DNA of 22,029 nt from a bacterium (GCA_905221435.1 CAJNDD010000028.1:1-22029), one strand, 5' to 3'; numbered from the stretch's first letter, positions 13,638 through 21,574 are shown. Numbers and translations: made by a program. The notes: generated by a model not told the origin, from the letters alone.

Positions 13638-14456
13638 TTACTTCATTTTTTGAGCCTTTTTCTTGGCTTTTCTTTTTCTGTTTTCCAAATCTTTTTTAGC
13701 TTGTACTTCTGCTTCGCGCGCTGCAATAATCTTAAAAGGATTATTTAAGAAGTAAGTCTGCAAAACTTGATAAGCATTGGATACTGCCCAGTACAATGCT
13801 ACACCACTAGGCGAAGAGATGGCAAAGATAAAAATTAGTACCGGCATCCCGTACATCATCCCTGTCATAGCTCCACTTTTTTCGGGTAAAGCTTTATTCG
13901 ATAACCAACTACTCAAGAAGGTAAAGACTGCCGCCAAAATCGGAAGGACAAAACTTGTATCTACTCCTCCCAAATTAATCCATAAAAAGTGACCTGTTTT
14001 TAAAAAGTCTACTCGACTCAAGGCTTGAAAGAGCGCCAAGAGAACCGGCATTTGTATTAAAATTGGCCAGAGAGAGGATGAATGCTTGATCCCTAACTCT
14101 TTATAGACCTTACGCATCTCCTGGTCTAGCTTGGTTCTACTTTCCATATCACGACCCGGATATTGCTCTCGCAAAGCCTTGATGCGTGGTTGGGCTTCTT
14201 GCATTTTTCTAGAGGAAACCATCTGTGTCTGAAAAACTGGCAATAAAATCGTCCGAATCAATATTGTGAAGAGAATAATCCCCACTCCGATACTAATGTC
14301 AAAGGACAAAAAGCGGATGATTTCAGCAAAAAAATAGACAAATTTACTCCATATATCTGTAGAATCTGCTGTAACATCGCTTGTCCCACAGGCCGTCATG
14401 ACAACTAAAGACAAGCCCAACAAACTAGTCAACTGTAGTTTCTTTTTCACTCCCAT
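13638..14456 (-). CDS. yidC: Membrane protein insertase YidC/OxaI (SpoIIIJ type), lipoprotein
   Basis: This 272-aa insertase helps membrane proteins enter the lipid bilayer alone or with SecYEG. A lipoprotein signal ends at VVMTAC with lipid-linked Cys23. Five membrane segments follow, with the conserved Arg68 of the hydrophilic groove in [15 protein letters not shown], a basic loop ([18 protein letters not shown]), [18 protein letters not shown] and a Lys/Arg-rich tail that can contact ribosomes. Streptococci usually carry two YidC paralogues; the link to rnpA and khpB marks this as the YidC1/SpoIIIJ copy. It overlaps the end of rnpA by 32 nt. The start is either ATG at 14456 or GTG at 14450. 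The GTG gives a shorter MKKK-type lipoprotein N-terminus and better spacing to AGGAAGG. Confidence 0.95.
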   Translation of the reverse strand: MGVKKKLQLTSLLGLSLVVMTACGTSDVTADSTDIWSKFVYFFAEIIRFLSFDISIGVGIILFTILIRTILLPVFQTQMVSSRKMQEAQPRIKALREQYPGRDMESRTKLDQEMRKVYKELGIKHSSSLWPILIQMPVLLALFQALSRVDFLKTGHFLWINLGGVDTSFVLPILAAVFTFLSSWLSNKALPEKSGAMTGMMYGMPVLIFIFAISSPSGVALYWAVSNAYQVLQTYFLNNPFKIIAAREAEVQAKKDLENRKRKAKKKAQKMK

Positions 14457-14796
14457 TTCCTTCCTGGTAAATCTTTGATAACTTTAATACGTGGAGTAGG
14501 TTTTTCTCCATCTCTGCATATTCCAAGGTTTCCACCCCTTTTCGGGCAATCACGACAAAATCAACATGCTCTACTAAACTCCCTTTTACACTTTGTAGAA
14601 TGTGTCGGATTCGTCTCTTAATTTGATTTCTGGTAACTGCATTCCCCAGCTTTTTGCTGACGGACAGTCCTACTCGAAAATGGTTTTGCTGGTTTTCCAA
14701 TTGGTAGACAACAAATTTTCGATTAGCAAAACTTGTTCCGTCTTTGAAAATCGCCTTAAAATCTTTCTCTCTTTTTACACGAAAGTTTTTCTTCAA
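14425..14796 (-). CDS. rnpA: Ribonuclease P protein component
   Basis: This 123-aa basic protein is the protein subunit of RNase P, which trims the 5' leader of tRNA precursors together with the RNA rnpB (not in this window). It starts [18 protein letters not shown], shows [26 protein letters not shown] with the conserved RNR-type helix, and continues [10 protein letters not shown]. The start codon is TTG at 14796, preceded by GATGGAG at 7 nt spacing; no in-frame ATG fits. The C-terminus ([12 protein letters not shown]) overlaps yidC, so the two are probably translationally coupled. It has its own promoter upstream. rpmH, the usual neighbour in many bacteria, is not adjacent here. Confidence 0.95.
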   Translation of the reverse strand: MKKNFRVKREKDFKAIFKDGTSFANRKFVVYQLENQQNHFRVGLSVSKKLGNAVTRNQIKRRIRHILQSVKGSLVEHVDFVVIARKGVETLEYAEMEKNLLHVLKLSKIYQEGNGSEKETTVD

Positions 14797-14825
14797 AACT
14801 CAACTCCATCTATTAAATTACTACT

Positions 14826-14853
14826 ATTATACCATATTTTTCGAAAAAGCCAA
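14826..14853 (-). promoter_or_regulatory. Promoter of rnpA-yidC-khpB
   Basis: On the minus strand a perfect TATAAT (14826-14831) is preceded by TGG (extended -10). A weak -35, TTGGCT (14848-14853), lies at a 16-nt spacer. The leader is about 24 nt. Confidence 0.8.
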
Positions 14854-14883
14854 TAACAGCAAGGTTTTAGAGATTTCCCCAAG

Positions 14884-14913
14884 CAAAAAAGCTGGAGAGC
14901 AAACTCTCCAACT
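14884..14913. terminator. Terminator of ackA (possibly bidirectional)
   Basis: The 10-bp stem AGCTGGAGAG (14890-14899) / CTCTCCAACT (14904-14913) has one G-U type pair and a 4-nt loop. On the minus strand a run of T follows at 14884-14889. The plus strand also has CTTTTT after the stem. Confidence 0.9.
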
Positions 14914-14944
14914 CTTTTTACATGTACATTAGTTCTTATTTTAG

Positions 14945-16135
14945 TTATTTTTTGAATCGTTCAACATCACGTGCGATGACCAATTCTTCATCTGTTGGGA
15001 TCACCAAGACACGGATTTTCGCTGCGTCAGTTGAAATGTCTCCAGTCACACCAAAGACGTTCTTTTCTGGATCCACATCACATCCAAACCAAGAAATTCC
15101 TGAAATAACATCTCCACGTACTGCTGTGGCATTTTCACCAACACCAGCTGTAAAGATAATCGCATCTGCACCGTTCAAAACTGCCAAATACTGACCAATG
15201 TATTTTTGAATACGATCAATATACATCTCATAGGCCAAGGTCGCATTATGGTCGCCTGCCTTTACTGCAGCCATAACATCACGCATGTCACTTGATTTTT
15301 CAGACACACCTAAAAGCCCAGACTCACGATTGAGAATACGACTGATATCTTCTGGTGTATTGAAGTCCTCTGTATATTGCATGAGATAAGGAATGATAGC
15401 GGGATCGATATCGCCTGTACGAGTCCCCATCATGATACCACCAAGTGGGGTGAATCCCATAGAAGTATCAACAGACTGACCGCCTTTGACAGCTGTAATA
15501 GAAGCACCATTACCAATATGGCAGGTAATCAGTTTCAAGTCTTCTAGTGGTCGACCCAAAACTTTAGCTGCTTCTTCTGCCACAAACTGATGGCTTGTCC
15601 CGTGAGCCCCATACTTACGAACTTTATTTTCAGTATAGTATTTGTTTGGAAGAGGGTAGCGATATGCTTTCTCTGGCATGGTTGTATGGAATGATGTATC
15701 AAAAACAACAACGCTGGTAATATCTGGAAGCAATTCCTTGAAGGCACGAATTCCTGCCGCGTTGGCTGGGTTATGAAGAGGAGCCAAGAGGCCCAACTCT
15801 TCAACCTTTTCCAAAACATCTCCCTCTACCAAGGTTGACTCTTTGAAATATTCACCACCAGCCACGACACGGTGCCCGACACCAGTAATTTCATCATAAC
15901 CTTTGATAATGTCAAAACGAATCAAATCATCCAACAAGATTTTAACGGCTTTTGTGTGGTCGTCAATATCAAGAATTTGTTGTTCAGAACGTCCGTCAAA
16001 TTTTACAGTTGAAATAGAGTCCTTCAAACCGATGCGTTCAATCAAGCCTTTCGCCAATACTACTTCTTCTGGCATTTGATAGAGTTGCCATTTCAAACTT
16101 GAGCTTCCTGCATTGATTGCAATTGTTTTTGTCAT
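14945..16135 (-). CDS. ackA: Acetate kinase
   Basis: This 396-aa enzyme converts acetyl phosphate and ADP to acetate and ATP, the ATP-yielding end of the Pta-AckA and pyruvate oxidase routes. The N-terminus [19 protein letters not shown] is the acetate/butyrate kinase signature. [13 protein letters not shown] and [21 protein letters not shown] are the second signature and substrate site. [28 protein letters not shown] and FTAGVGENA complete the ASKHA fold. The length is normal. AAAAGGGGTATCATCTT precedes the ATG. A promoter with a cre-like site across the transcription start suggests CcpA control. It lies directly after the YtxK-type methyltransferase gene, an order also known from Bacillus. 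Confidence 0.97.
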   Translation of the reverse strand: MTKTIAINAGSSSLKWQLYQMPEEVVLAKGLIERIGLKDSISTVKFDGRSEQQILDIDDHTKAVKILLDDLIRFDIIKGYDEITGVGHRVVAGGEYFKESTLVEGDVLEKVEELGLLAPLHNPANAAGIRAFKELLPDITSVVVFDTSFHTTMPEKAYRYPLPNKYYTENKVRKYGAHGTSHQFVAEEAAKVLGRPLEDLKLITCHIGNGASITAVKGGQSVDTSMGFTPLGGIMMGTRTGDIDPAIIPYLMQYTEDFNTPEDISRILNRESGLLGVSEKSSDMRDVMAAVKAGDHNATLAYEMYIDRIQKYIGQYLAVLNGADAIIFTAGVGENATAVRGDVISGISWFGCDVDPEKNVFGVTGDISTDAAKIRVLVIPTDEELVIARDVERFKK

Positions 16136-16149
16136 AAGATGATACCCCT

Positions 16150-16164
16150 TTTAAGCGTTTTCAT
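16150..16164. promoter_or_regulatory. Probable cre (CcpA) site at the ackA start
   Basis: On the minus strand ATGAAAACGCTTAAA matches the core cre pattern WTGNAANCGNWNNCW except at the penultimate position. It lies 3 nt downstream of the -10 and spans the predicted start, a position that favours repression. Confidence 0.6.
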
Positions 16165-16166
16165 CC

Positions 16167-16195
16167 ATTATAACAAATTCTTGCTTAATTTTCAG
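16167..16195 (-). promoter_or_regulatory. Promoter of ackA
   Basis: On the minus strand a perfect TATAAT (16167-16172) is preceded by TGT (extended -10). The -35 CTGAAA (16190-16195) lies at 17 nt and overlaps the last codons of the upstream methyltransferase gene. Confidence 0.8.
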
Positions 16196-17138
16196 TACCT
16201 TGACTCCATTTTTGAAAATTTTCTTTAAATTTCATTAGTGCAGCTGGATCTTGCAAACTTTCTAGCGGATAGATAAACGGAACCAACTCCTTTTCAGCTT
16301 TCTTTTGTAAAACAAAGATTGTCTTGGCTTGGCTAGCATGAGAAAATAGTGTCTCTGGCAAGCTAATCATCGCAACTAAGCTCGCTTTCTCTTTAAGCCA
16401 ACCTTTTAACAAATCACTTTGAGGACTGGTTAGTAAATCACTCGGAGCCAGAAAAATAGCGTATCCGTCTGACTTGAGGTACTTGAGGCCTTGCTCCATG
16501 AGCAAATGATGGGCATAGGTGTGTTCTTGATTAGAAGCCACTTGATAGCGTGAGGCGATGGCATCGTCTGGGTAATAACCAACAGGCAAGTCACTGATGA
16601 CAACGTCGCTTTCTTTAAGCATTTGCGGACGAACGGCGTCGCCTTGAACAAATCCAGCTTGTAAACCAATCACATCTGCCATACTGGCTGCCAAGTCAAT
16701 CAGCAAGTCATCCACTTCGATTCCCAAGTAATCCACTTTTTTAGCAAGAGAAGTCAAGAAAGTAGCCCCCAAAATCCCCATACCAGAGCCTATTTCGAGG
16801 ATGCTAATTTCCTCTTGTTCAAATAACTCTTCCACAATGAGTACCAATAGGAGGGAAATGGCATCTGGTGTAAACTGGTGATTGGCCTGTAAAGGCTCCG
16901 TTTGTCCTGCCTTCATCAAGAGAAACTGGTAGGTCTTGAGCCACTCTTCCTTGCGAAGCGCTAAGCGTTTAAGGGCTTGATTGTTCTCTTTGACCTGCTC
17001 TAGTTCAGTCTCGCCATCTAGGTAGATACTATTTTGCTCTACCAAGGCATCATAAAAGTTGGTCGCCAAATCACTTTGGATGACTTGGACATTCTCTAGT
17101 AAATACGTATAAGCTTGTTCAATTTTTTCAAAATCCAT
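16185..17138 (-). CDS. YtxK-type class I SAM-dependent methyltransferase
   Basis: This 317-aa protein resembles the N6-adenine-type methyltransferase fold. An N-terminal helical region (about 1-100) precedes SAM motif I ILEIGSGMG (113-121) and an acidic loop EVDDLLIDLA. The catalytic motif position holds SDLPVGYYP (182-190) in place of the usual NPPY/DPPY. No specificity domain or restriction partner is present, so a housekeeping RNA or protein target, or lost catalysis, is as likely as DNA. A homologous gene (ytxK) precedes ackA in Bacillus. The ATG at 17138 lies 6 nt after an extended -10 box, so the mRNA is predicted to be leaderless, although AGGAAT is just upstream. A terminator separates it from the gene before. 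Confidence 0.85.
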   Translation of the reverse strand: MDFEKIEQAYTYLLENVQVIQSDLATNFYDALVEQNSIYLDGETELEQVKENNQALKRLALRKEEWLKTYQFLLMKAGQTEPLQANHQFTPDAISLLLVLIVEELFEQEEISILEIGSGMGILGATFLTSLAKKVDYLGIEVDDLLIDLAASMADVIGLQAGFVQGDAVRPQMLKESDVVISDLPVGYYPDDAIASRYQVASNQEHTYAHHLLMEQGLKYLKSDGYAIFLAPSDLLTSPQSDLLKGWLKEKASLVAMISLPETLFSHASQAKTIFVLQKKAEKELVPFIYPLESLQDPAALMKFKENFQKWSQGTEN

Positions 17139-17144
17139 ATTCCT

Positions 17145-17173
17145 ATCTTATCAAATTTCCCTCCTTTTTTCCA
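17145..17173 (-). promoter_or_regulatory. Promoter of the YtxK-type methyltransferase gene (predicted leaderless)
   Basis: On the minus strand the -35-like TGGAAA (17168-17173), a 17-nt spacer and the -10 TAAGAT (17145-17150), preceded by TGA, fit in the 45 nt between the upstream terminator and the ATG. The hexamer ends 6 nt before the ATG. AAGGAGGG lies inside the spacer. Confidence 0.6.
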
Positions 17174-17183
17174 TCTGAAGAGA

Positions 17184-17216
17184 AAAAATCACTGCTTTAG
17201 TCAGCGAGTGATTTTT
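17184..17216 (-). terminator. Terminator after the UbiE-like methyltransferase gene
   Basis: The perfect 10-bp stem AAAAATCACT (17184-17193) / AGTGATTTTT (17207-17216) has a 13-nt loop that contains the stop codon (17197-17199). On the minus strand the stem runs into TTTTTTC. Confidence 0.85.
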
Positions 17217-17787
17217 GGGCTACTGTTAAAAAGAGTTCTGCGTAATTTCCTAGGAAAAGACCTTCAGCACTATAGAGGATCTGACTGTCAATGCTTGAAA
17301 AACTAAACTGGGCGAGCTTGGTTTCCAGTTCAGCTAAATCAAAACCATGGTGATTGGTATCTGTCTTGACAAAATCAGCAATAAGCACTTGTCCGTTCTC
17401 CCTAAGGTGACGGTGAAACATGGCAAGAGTCGCATCTAGATCAGGCATATGATGAAGAACTCGACTGACAACAATCAGGTCAAATTGCTGTTCCAAGGGA
17501 TTCACCAGTAAATCCTGCTCCAAAAACTGGATATTCTTGATTTCTTGTTGCTCTGCTTTCAAACGGGCTTGCTCCAGCATTTTCTCCGATATGTCCACAA
17601 GGGTAACCGACTTGGCCTGCTTGGATAGGGGCAAGGCTAATAGACCTGTCCCACCACCGAAATCCAGTATTTCCTTGTCTGATAGAAGATCAATCTCTTT
17701 TTCAACTGCTTGACAAACCAAGTTTGCAAGAAAGATATTTTTGGGCGAATCAAAAGTCTCTGCTTTGTGATTAAAATCATGTTTCAT
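17197..17787 (-). CDS. Small class I SAM-dependent methyltransferase (UbiE/Methyltransf_11-like)
   Basis: This 196-aa protein has the Rossmann methyltransferase fold. SAM motif I is ILDFGGGTGLLALPL (about 40-54), followed by VTLVDISEKMLEQAR with the ribose-binding Asp, and VVSRVLHHMPDLDATL (motif IV region). The substrate is unknown; such proteins act on small molecules. The ATG at 17787 lies 6 nt after TGATAAACT, an extended -10, and has no ribosome site, so a leaderless mRNA is predicted. I see no terminator in the 32 nt after comGG, so it could also be read through from the competence operon. Its own terminator overlaps the stop codon. An in-frame ATG two codons later is an alternative start. 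Confidence 0.85.
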   Translation of the reverse strand: MKHDFNHKAETFDSPKNIFLANLVCQAVEKEIDLLSDKEILDFGGGTGLLALPLSKQAKSVTLVDISEKMLEQARLKAEQQEIKNIQFLEQDLLVNPLEQQFDLIVVSRVLHHMPDLDATLAMFHRHLRENGQVLIADFVKTDTNHHGFDLAELETKLAQFSFSSIDSQILYSAEGLFLGNYAELFLTVAQKSLAD

Positions 17788-17793
17788 GCTTTT

Positions 17794-17822
17794 AGTTTAT
17801 CACAAAGTAGTTGAATTGACTA
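17794..17822 (-). promoter_or_regulatory. Promoter of the UbiE-like methyltransferase gene (predicted leaderless)
   Basis: On the minus strand TAAACT (17794-17799) is preceded by TGA (extended -10). A -35-like TAGTCA lies at 17 nt and overlaps the comGG stop codon. The hexamer ends 6 nt before the ATG. Confidence 0.55.
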
Positions 17823-18224
17823 GGAATTGTCTTTCTTATCTTTTGTTGCTTTCTGATTGGTTTGCTCACTTGAGTTGGTGGGTGATTGTTTCTCCGTATC
17901 TGTTTTCTTTTCCTTAGGTTTCATCGGAGGAAAGAGAAATTCATAGTTGCCCTTATTCATACGAACACTTGCTGCAAAACCTGTTTTCGTATTTTGATAC
18001 CTGACTTTTCCTAAGTTAAAGACTTGTTCTCCACTTTCTTGCTCAGCCTTATCTTTACTTCGCTTGGCCATGGCAAAAGCGGCTAACTTTTCTTTGTTTA
18101 GAGAAAAGTCTTTGTGATGGGCGACTTGCCGATTCAAATAAAACTGCAACAAAAGACTAAAGATAGCTGCCATAGTGACTGCATATAGGAGAACACCTGC
18201 CTTAACTTTTTGCTTTTTCCACAC
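17820..18224 (-). CDS. comGG: Competence pilus minor pilin ComGG (CglG)
   Basis: This 134-aa protein is the last ComG component. A short basic N-terminus (KKQKVKAG) precedes one membrane helix (about residues 10-28). Unlike the other pilins it lacks a Glu at +5, as usual for ComGG. The tail is very polar ([20 protein letters not shown] and on). It acts with the other minor pilins at the tip of the DNA-uptake pilus. The start codon is GTG at 18224, inside the end of comGF (23-nt overlap), so translation is probably coupled. No terminator was found between it and the methyltransferase gene downstream. Confidence 0.9.
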   Translation of the reverse strand: MWKKQKVKAGVLLYAVTMAAIFSLLLQFYLNRQVAHHKDFSLNKEKLAAFAMAKRSKDKAEQESGEQVFNLGKVRYQNTKTGFAASVRMNKGNYEFLFPPMKPKEKKTDTEKQSPTNSSEQTNQKATKDKKDNS

Positions 18225-18663
18225 GATAGATAAACTCTCTTTCTAACCCCTTTTGAAATTGGAAGCGAAAGCGAACCAATTGATTTTCCTCTGTAATCTG
18301 AGCTAATTTAAGTCCATAAACCATAGGTTGATAGCCCCGGCCACTGCTATCGGTCTTCCGAAAGTCGTCCGATTTGGACTTGCCCATAGCAATATCCTTG
18401 CCATCTTGCTTCACATAGAGGCGATTGCCTTCTACCTTTTCAAACTGCGAACGCTCTAACTCCGCCTCCAGCTGATCCACAAACAAGAGCCACTCCTTTT
18501 GCTCGCTTTGCTGCTGGTAACGAACTTCCGAAATAAGGAGCTGGCTCATAGCTTGAAAGAGGAGCAAGCCTCCGCTAATGACGATAAGGGCAACCAGAGA
18601 TTCTAATAGAGTGAACGCTCTTACCTTACTGCTCTTTAAGGTCGAGCAACTTCTCTGAACCAT
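18202..18663 (-). CDS. comGF: Competence pilus minor pilin ComGF (CglF)
   Basis: This 153-aa minor pilin has a prepilin-type N-terminus: cleavage is expected after Ala16 ([11 protein letters not shown]), giving Phe at +1 and Glu at +5. The hydrophobic helix follows (about 17-38), then a ComGF C-terminal domain with [19 protein letters not shown]. It is processed by the peptidase ComC and assembled with ComGC. I chose the ATG at 18663 because GGAGGTCTACC precedes it; the open frame extends to 18714 without a better site. It overlaps comGE by 38 nt and comGG by 23 nt. Confidence 0.93.
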   Translation of the reverse strand: MVQRSCSTLKSSKVRAFTLLESLVALIVISGGLLLFQAMSQLLISEVRYQQQSEQKEWLLFVDQLEAELERSQFEKVEGNRLYVKQDGKDIAMGKSKSDDFRKTDSSGRGYQPMVYGLKLAQITEENQLVRFRFQFQKGLEREFIYRVEKAKS

Positions 18664-18928
18664 GGTAGACCTCCAATCCTTTTTCATTAAAATACACCTG
18701 AATCTCCACTCCATTTACCTTTACCTGATTTTGACCTGTCTGCAGAGCCATCTTCGCCACACGCAAGACTTCTTCCTTTTGCAAGATTTCTGCCTCTTCT
18801 TGTCTATTTTTCTGAATTTGTCCCAAGAGGAGGGTTGCAATACTGGCAAATATGGCTAGCGCTACTACTGCTTCTAGTAAGATCACTGCCTTAATTTTTA
18901 GTTTCCTTAATGCGTTTAATTTTCCCAT
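18626..18928 (-). CDS. comGE: Competence pilus minor pilin ComGE (CglE)
   Basis: This 100-aa minor pilin has a short basic leader and expected cleavage after Ala14 ([10 protein letters not shown]), with Glu at +5. The membrane helix covers about residues 15-37 ([20 protein letters not shown]), followed by a charged helix and a short beta region. It is part of the seven-gene competence pilus operon. The ATG at 18928 overlaps the end of comGD by 38 nt; AGGAA lies just upstream at short spacing. Confidence 0.92.
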   Translation of the reverse strand: MGKLNALRKLKIKAVILLEAVVALAIFASIATLLLGQIQKNRQEEAEILQKEEVLRVAKMALQTGQNQVKVNGVEIQVYFNEKGLEVYHGSEKLLDLKEQ

Positions 18929-19325
18929 TTCCTAGATATAATTGATAGCGAATCGCTCCTTTGCTAGTCTGAAATTCAACCTTAGCCAGGGACGAATTGC
19001 CCCCAGCTCGATCAAAATGAATCGTCTGTCCTGATGGTGCCTGAATTCCTTTAGGAACTGTCAACTTTTGACTGCCATTGCTGATTGTCTGTCCGTCTAA
19101 GTTCAAGCTGGTCTTTTGCTGACTTGCTAGACTGCGTTTTTGAGTTTCCCGATAGAGTTCTTCAAATTCCATAAAGAAAATCTGCTCCTCTACCGCTGCA
19201 AAACTGGACTGGACTGAACCAGACAAGCCCAAGGCAATGATACTCACAAGCCCTAAAACCAAGAGACTTTCCAGCATGGTAAAGGCCTTAATCCGCAACA
19301 GTTTGACTTGTTTTTTGTTTTGCAT
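18891..19325 (-). CDS. comGD: Competence pilus minor pilin ComGD (CglD)
   Basis: This 144-aa minor pilin has expected cleavage after Ala14 (LRIKA|FTMLE), with Phe at +1 and Glu at +5. The hydrophobic helix (about 15-38) is followed by a soluble beta-rich domain ending [18 protein letters not shown]. In pneumococcus ComGD can itself bind DNA or sit at the pilus tip by family knowledge; nothing here shows it directly. The ATG at 19325 overlaps comGC by 38 nt; the ribosome site is weak (AAAGAATACC), so coupling to comGC is likely. Confidence 0.92.
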   Translation of the reverse strand: MQNKKQVKLLRIKAFTMLESLLVLGLVSIIALGLSGSVQSSFAAVEEQIFFMEFEELYRETQKRSLASQQKTSLNLDGQTISNGSQKLTVPKGIQAPSGQTIHFDRAGGNSSLAKVEFQTSKGAIRYQLYLGNGKIKRIKETKN

Positions 19326-19611
19326 GGTATTCTTTATAAGCCTTAGCTTGCTCAGCTGTGATACGGCCGTCCGCCTGTAATTTACTTAGACTAGCATCTT
19401 CATTCTTGTCCAGACTATAGAGTTCTGCCTGACTTTCCACCACCTTAACAACAGCAGCTTTTCCTTTGTCATTCACTGCATCCTTTTGTTTGGTCAAATT
19501 AGGCACAAAGAGCAAGAGAAGTACGCTGATAATTAAAAGGACCACCAACATTTCCACGAGAGTAAAGGCTTTCGCCTTGGCTTTTTTCAAATTTGTCATA
19601 AGTTTTTTCAT
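19288..19611 (-). CDS. comGC: Competence pilus major pilin ComGC (CglC)
   Basis: This 107-aa protein is the main subunit of the transformation pilus. The leader MKKLMTNLKKAKAKA is removed before Phe16, leaving FTLVE with Glu at +5 (Glu20). The conserved hydrophobic helix LVEMLVVLLIISVLLLLFVPNL follows, then a short soluble domain that ends KQKTSQTVAD. The ATG at 19611 has GGAGG 12 nt upstream, rather far; an in-frame ATG at 19599 would give a shorter leader. The start directly follows the comGB stop codon. Confidence 0.95.
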   Translation of the reverse strand: MKKLMTNLKKAKAKAFTLVEMLVVLLIISVLLLLFVPNLTKQKDAVNDKGKAAVVKVVESQAELYSLDKNEDASLSKLQADGRITAEQAKAYKEYHAKQKTSQTVAD

Positions 19612-19612
19612 T

Positions 19613-20629
19613 TTAAAAATTTACCTCCATATTTTGATACATGGGCATAAGCATTGCCGCATAAAGTAAAACGATAATCAGGGCCACAAAGATAAAGACC
19701 AGTGGCTGCACCAAATTCATGGTGCGGTTGACTCGGGTAAAAAAGGCTTCCCAAGTTTTTTCTGCATAGATTTCCAACTCACTCCCCAGCTTGGACTTGA
19801 CTTCTCCATACTCGATGATGAGACTTAACTCCCTCTTAAAAAATGGATAAGTCGCTATAGTCTGAGAAAATTCCTGACCATTTTGCAGGGATTGAGCTAG
19901 ATCTTGACCGATTTCTTTAAAGAGCTGGGAACCCTGTTCCTGCATAATCTGAAAAATCTGCGTCAGCTCCATTCCCTGCGAAATCATATTGCCCCATTCA
20001 CGCGCGTAATAAGCTGTCAGATAGGTCTGGACAAAGATTCCTAGAAAGGGAATCCGTGCTAACATCGAAAAGACCCACATCTTGGAACTTCTTTTGTAGA
20101 AAGTGAGAGCTAAAAGTAGGGACAGAGAGCAAATCAACACTAGTCCCAGAAAAATTTGTGGCAGATTGCCAATGATTTGGGTGGCGATATTGCTACTGTC
20201 CAGTTGAGGCAGCAAGTAGTTTCTCAACCCCAGCATGATTAGCAGGAGAAATCCCAGCAAAATCAAAGGATAAGTCGCCACTTCAATTAACTTTTTCTTG
20301 ACCTTGGCTAAATTATCCAGATATTCTTCTATCTTTCCCAAACTCAGATGAAGATTCCCATGCACCTCAGCTAGGGATAATTGGGTCACAATAGCACTTG
20401 AAAAGCCCAAGCTGTTCATTATTTCTGAGAAAGATTTCCCCTGAGACAAGCCCTGGTGCATCTGGGCCACATAGTCCTTTTCCAGCAAGGCACTTCTCCC
20501 CAAGAAAGAAATAATTTCCACCAAATGAAAGCCACTGGAAAAAAGGTTGTTAAACAGGGTGATGATTTTCTTCTGCTTAGCTGTAGCTAATTTTTTCCGT
20601 TTCAGCCTGAAGACTTGTGATATGTCCAT
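19613..20629 (-). CDS. comGB: Competence pilus polytopic membrane protein ComGB (CglB)
   Basis: This 338-aa protein is the GspF/PilC-type platform of the competence pilus. It has a cytoplasmic helical domain (LFSSGFHLVEIISFLGRS), two adjacent membrane segments (VATYPLILLGFLLLIMLGL and IFLGLVLICSLSLLLALTF), a second helical domain (GMELTQIFQIMQEQG) and a last membrane span near the end (LVFIFVALIIVLLYAAML). It connects the ComGA ATPase to pilin assembly. I prefer the ATG at 20629 (MDISQVFRLKRKK); the frame stays open to 20707. It overlaps comGA by 53 nt, so the two are probably coupled. Confidence 0.93.
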   Translation of the reverse strand: MDISQVFRLKRKKLATAKQKKIITLFNNLFSSGFHLVEIISFLGRSALLEKDYVAQMHQGLSQGKSFSEIMNSLGFSSAIVTQLSLAEVHGNLHLSLGKIEEYLDNLAKVKKKLIEVATYPLILLGFLLLIMLGLRNYLLPQLDSSNIATQIIGNLPQIFLGLVLICSLSLLLALTFYKRSSKMWVFSMLARIPFLGIFVQTYLTAYYAREWGNMISQGMELTQIFQIMQEQGSQLFKEIGQDLAQSLQNGQEFSQTIATYPFFKRELSLIIEYGEVKSKLGSELEIYAEKTWEAFFTRVNRTMNLVQPLVFIFVALIIVLLYAAMLMPMYQNMEVNF

Positions 20630-21518
20630 CTTTAAGAAGCTGGTCAATCTGCGCATTCCAGCTAGTTGGCTGGTGTTCTTGATAGTCTTTGTTTGCAAAG
20701 TCAACAATTCCTCCTCCCCCGATTAATCTCTGGTAACAGACGCCTTGCAGAACAACTGCTAGTTCCTCCTCCGTCACACCCAACTCCAGAAGGCGTTCAT
20801 AAACACCTCGGATACTCTTGGCATGAATGGTTGAAAAAACTGTCGCACCTGTCAAACTGGCTCTGACAACCGCACGCGCCGTCTCACTGTCCCGAATTTC
20901 ACCGATAATCAAGAGGTCAGGACGATGACGGAGAGACAGTTTAATCAGATTTTCATAGGTCAGTCCAATCGTCTCATTCAACTGCAACTGGAGCATGTCT
21001 TCTTGCTTAATCTCAACAGGATCTTCGATGGACATAACCTGCTGCCCCTTAAACAGAGACTTAGCTAATTCATGCATCAGCGTCGTCTTGCCACTTCCGA
21101 CTGGACCTGCAAATAGATAGAGGCCCCTTTGCCTGTACTGCTTGTCCAGTTCTCCAATATCCTGAAACCAGAAATGCAGATCCTGCTCCTCATCGTGTAA
21201 CAAACGGATGACCAAACTCTCATGTCCCCGATAATCTCCTACGGCAGACAAGCGCAGAGAAGACACCTTCTCCCCATGCTGATAGTCGCAAGAGCCCAGC
21301 TGACTACGCCTCTTCTCTCCTACGTTCATACCCGCTACAAACTTGAAATGACTAATCACAGCAGCTAAAACATCAAACTCATAGGAGTCAACTAGACACC
21401 GCTCGTCTCCAATCCGCATGTGAAGCTCATAGGACTTTTCCTTGGGGATAAAATAGATATCCTGAGCCTTCTTTTCTTTCGCAGTAGCAATAATTTTCTG
21501 TGCAATTTCTTGTACCAT
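20577..21518 (-). CDS. comGA: Competence pilus assembly ATPase ComGA (CglA)
   Basis: This 313-aa GspE/PilB-type ATPase powers the pilus that captures DNA. The N-terminal domain (about 1-110) leads to Walker A GPVGSGKT (138-145), an Asp box (VMSIEDPVE), Walker B with LLIIGEIRD and the GSPE signature block ARAVVRASLTGATVFSTIHA. The zinc-binding Cys tetrad of longer PilB proteins is absent, as is usual for ComGA. AAGGAGGGCGGT precedes the ATG. A com-box lies 20 nt upstream, so the operon should be switched on by ComX. An IS element ends 56 nt upstream of the start codon. It is the first gene of comGA-GG. Confidence 0.96.
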   Translation of the reverse strand: MVQEIAQKIIATAKEKKAQDIYFIPKEKSYELHMRIGDERCLVDSYEFDVLAAVISHFKFVAGMNVGEKRRSQLGSCDYQHGEKVSSLRLSAVGDYRGHESLVIRLLHDEEQDLHFWFQDIGELDKQYRQRGLYLFAGPVGSGKTTLMHELAKSLFKGQQVMSIEDPVEIKQEDMLQLQLNETIGLTYENLIKLSLRHRPDLLIIGEIRDSETARAVVRASLTGATVFSTIHAKSIRGVYERLLELGVTEEELAVVLQGVCYQRLIGGGGIVDFANKDYQEHQPTSWNAQIDQLLKDGHITSLQAETEKISYS

Positions 21519-21537
21519 ACCGCCCTCCTTATCTAAC

Positions 21538-21545
21538 TATTCGCA
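21538..21545 (-). promoter_or_regulatory. Com-box (ComX/SigX promoter) of the comG operon
   Basis: On the minus strand TGCGAATA is a one-base variant of the com-box TACGAATA, and a long T-rich tract lies directly upstream (21546-21562). It ends 19 nt before the comGA ATG. ComX (SigX) uses such boxes as the -10 element of late competence genes. Confidence 0.85.
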
Positions 21546-21574
21546 AAAAAAAATAAAAAAAGCAACTTAAAAAG

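Noticed and set aside
17145..17165. AAGGAGGG with TTG-ATA-AGA-TAG as a tiny upstream reading frame before the YtxK-type methyltransferase gene
   Set aside because: It lies in the predicted promoter, upstream of the transcription start, uses a TTG start and is out of frame with the gene. It would count only if read-through transcripts dominate.
16185..17787. Restriction-modification system made of the two methyltransferase genes
   Set aside because: Neither has a DNA-recognition domain, no endonuclease is next to them, and one is a UbiE-like small-molecule type.
21546..21570. Terminator between the IS and the com-box (ACTT-TTT-AAGT followed by T run)
   Set aside because: The stem is only 4 bp of mostly A-T pairs, too weak; the T run is better explained as the usual tract upstream of a com-box.
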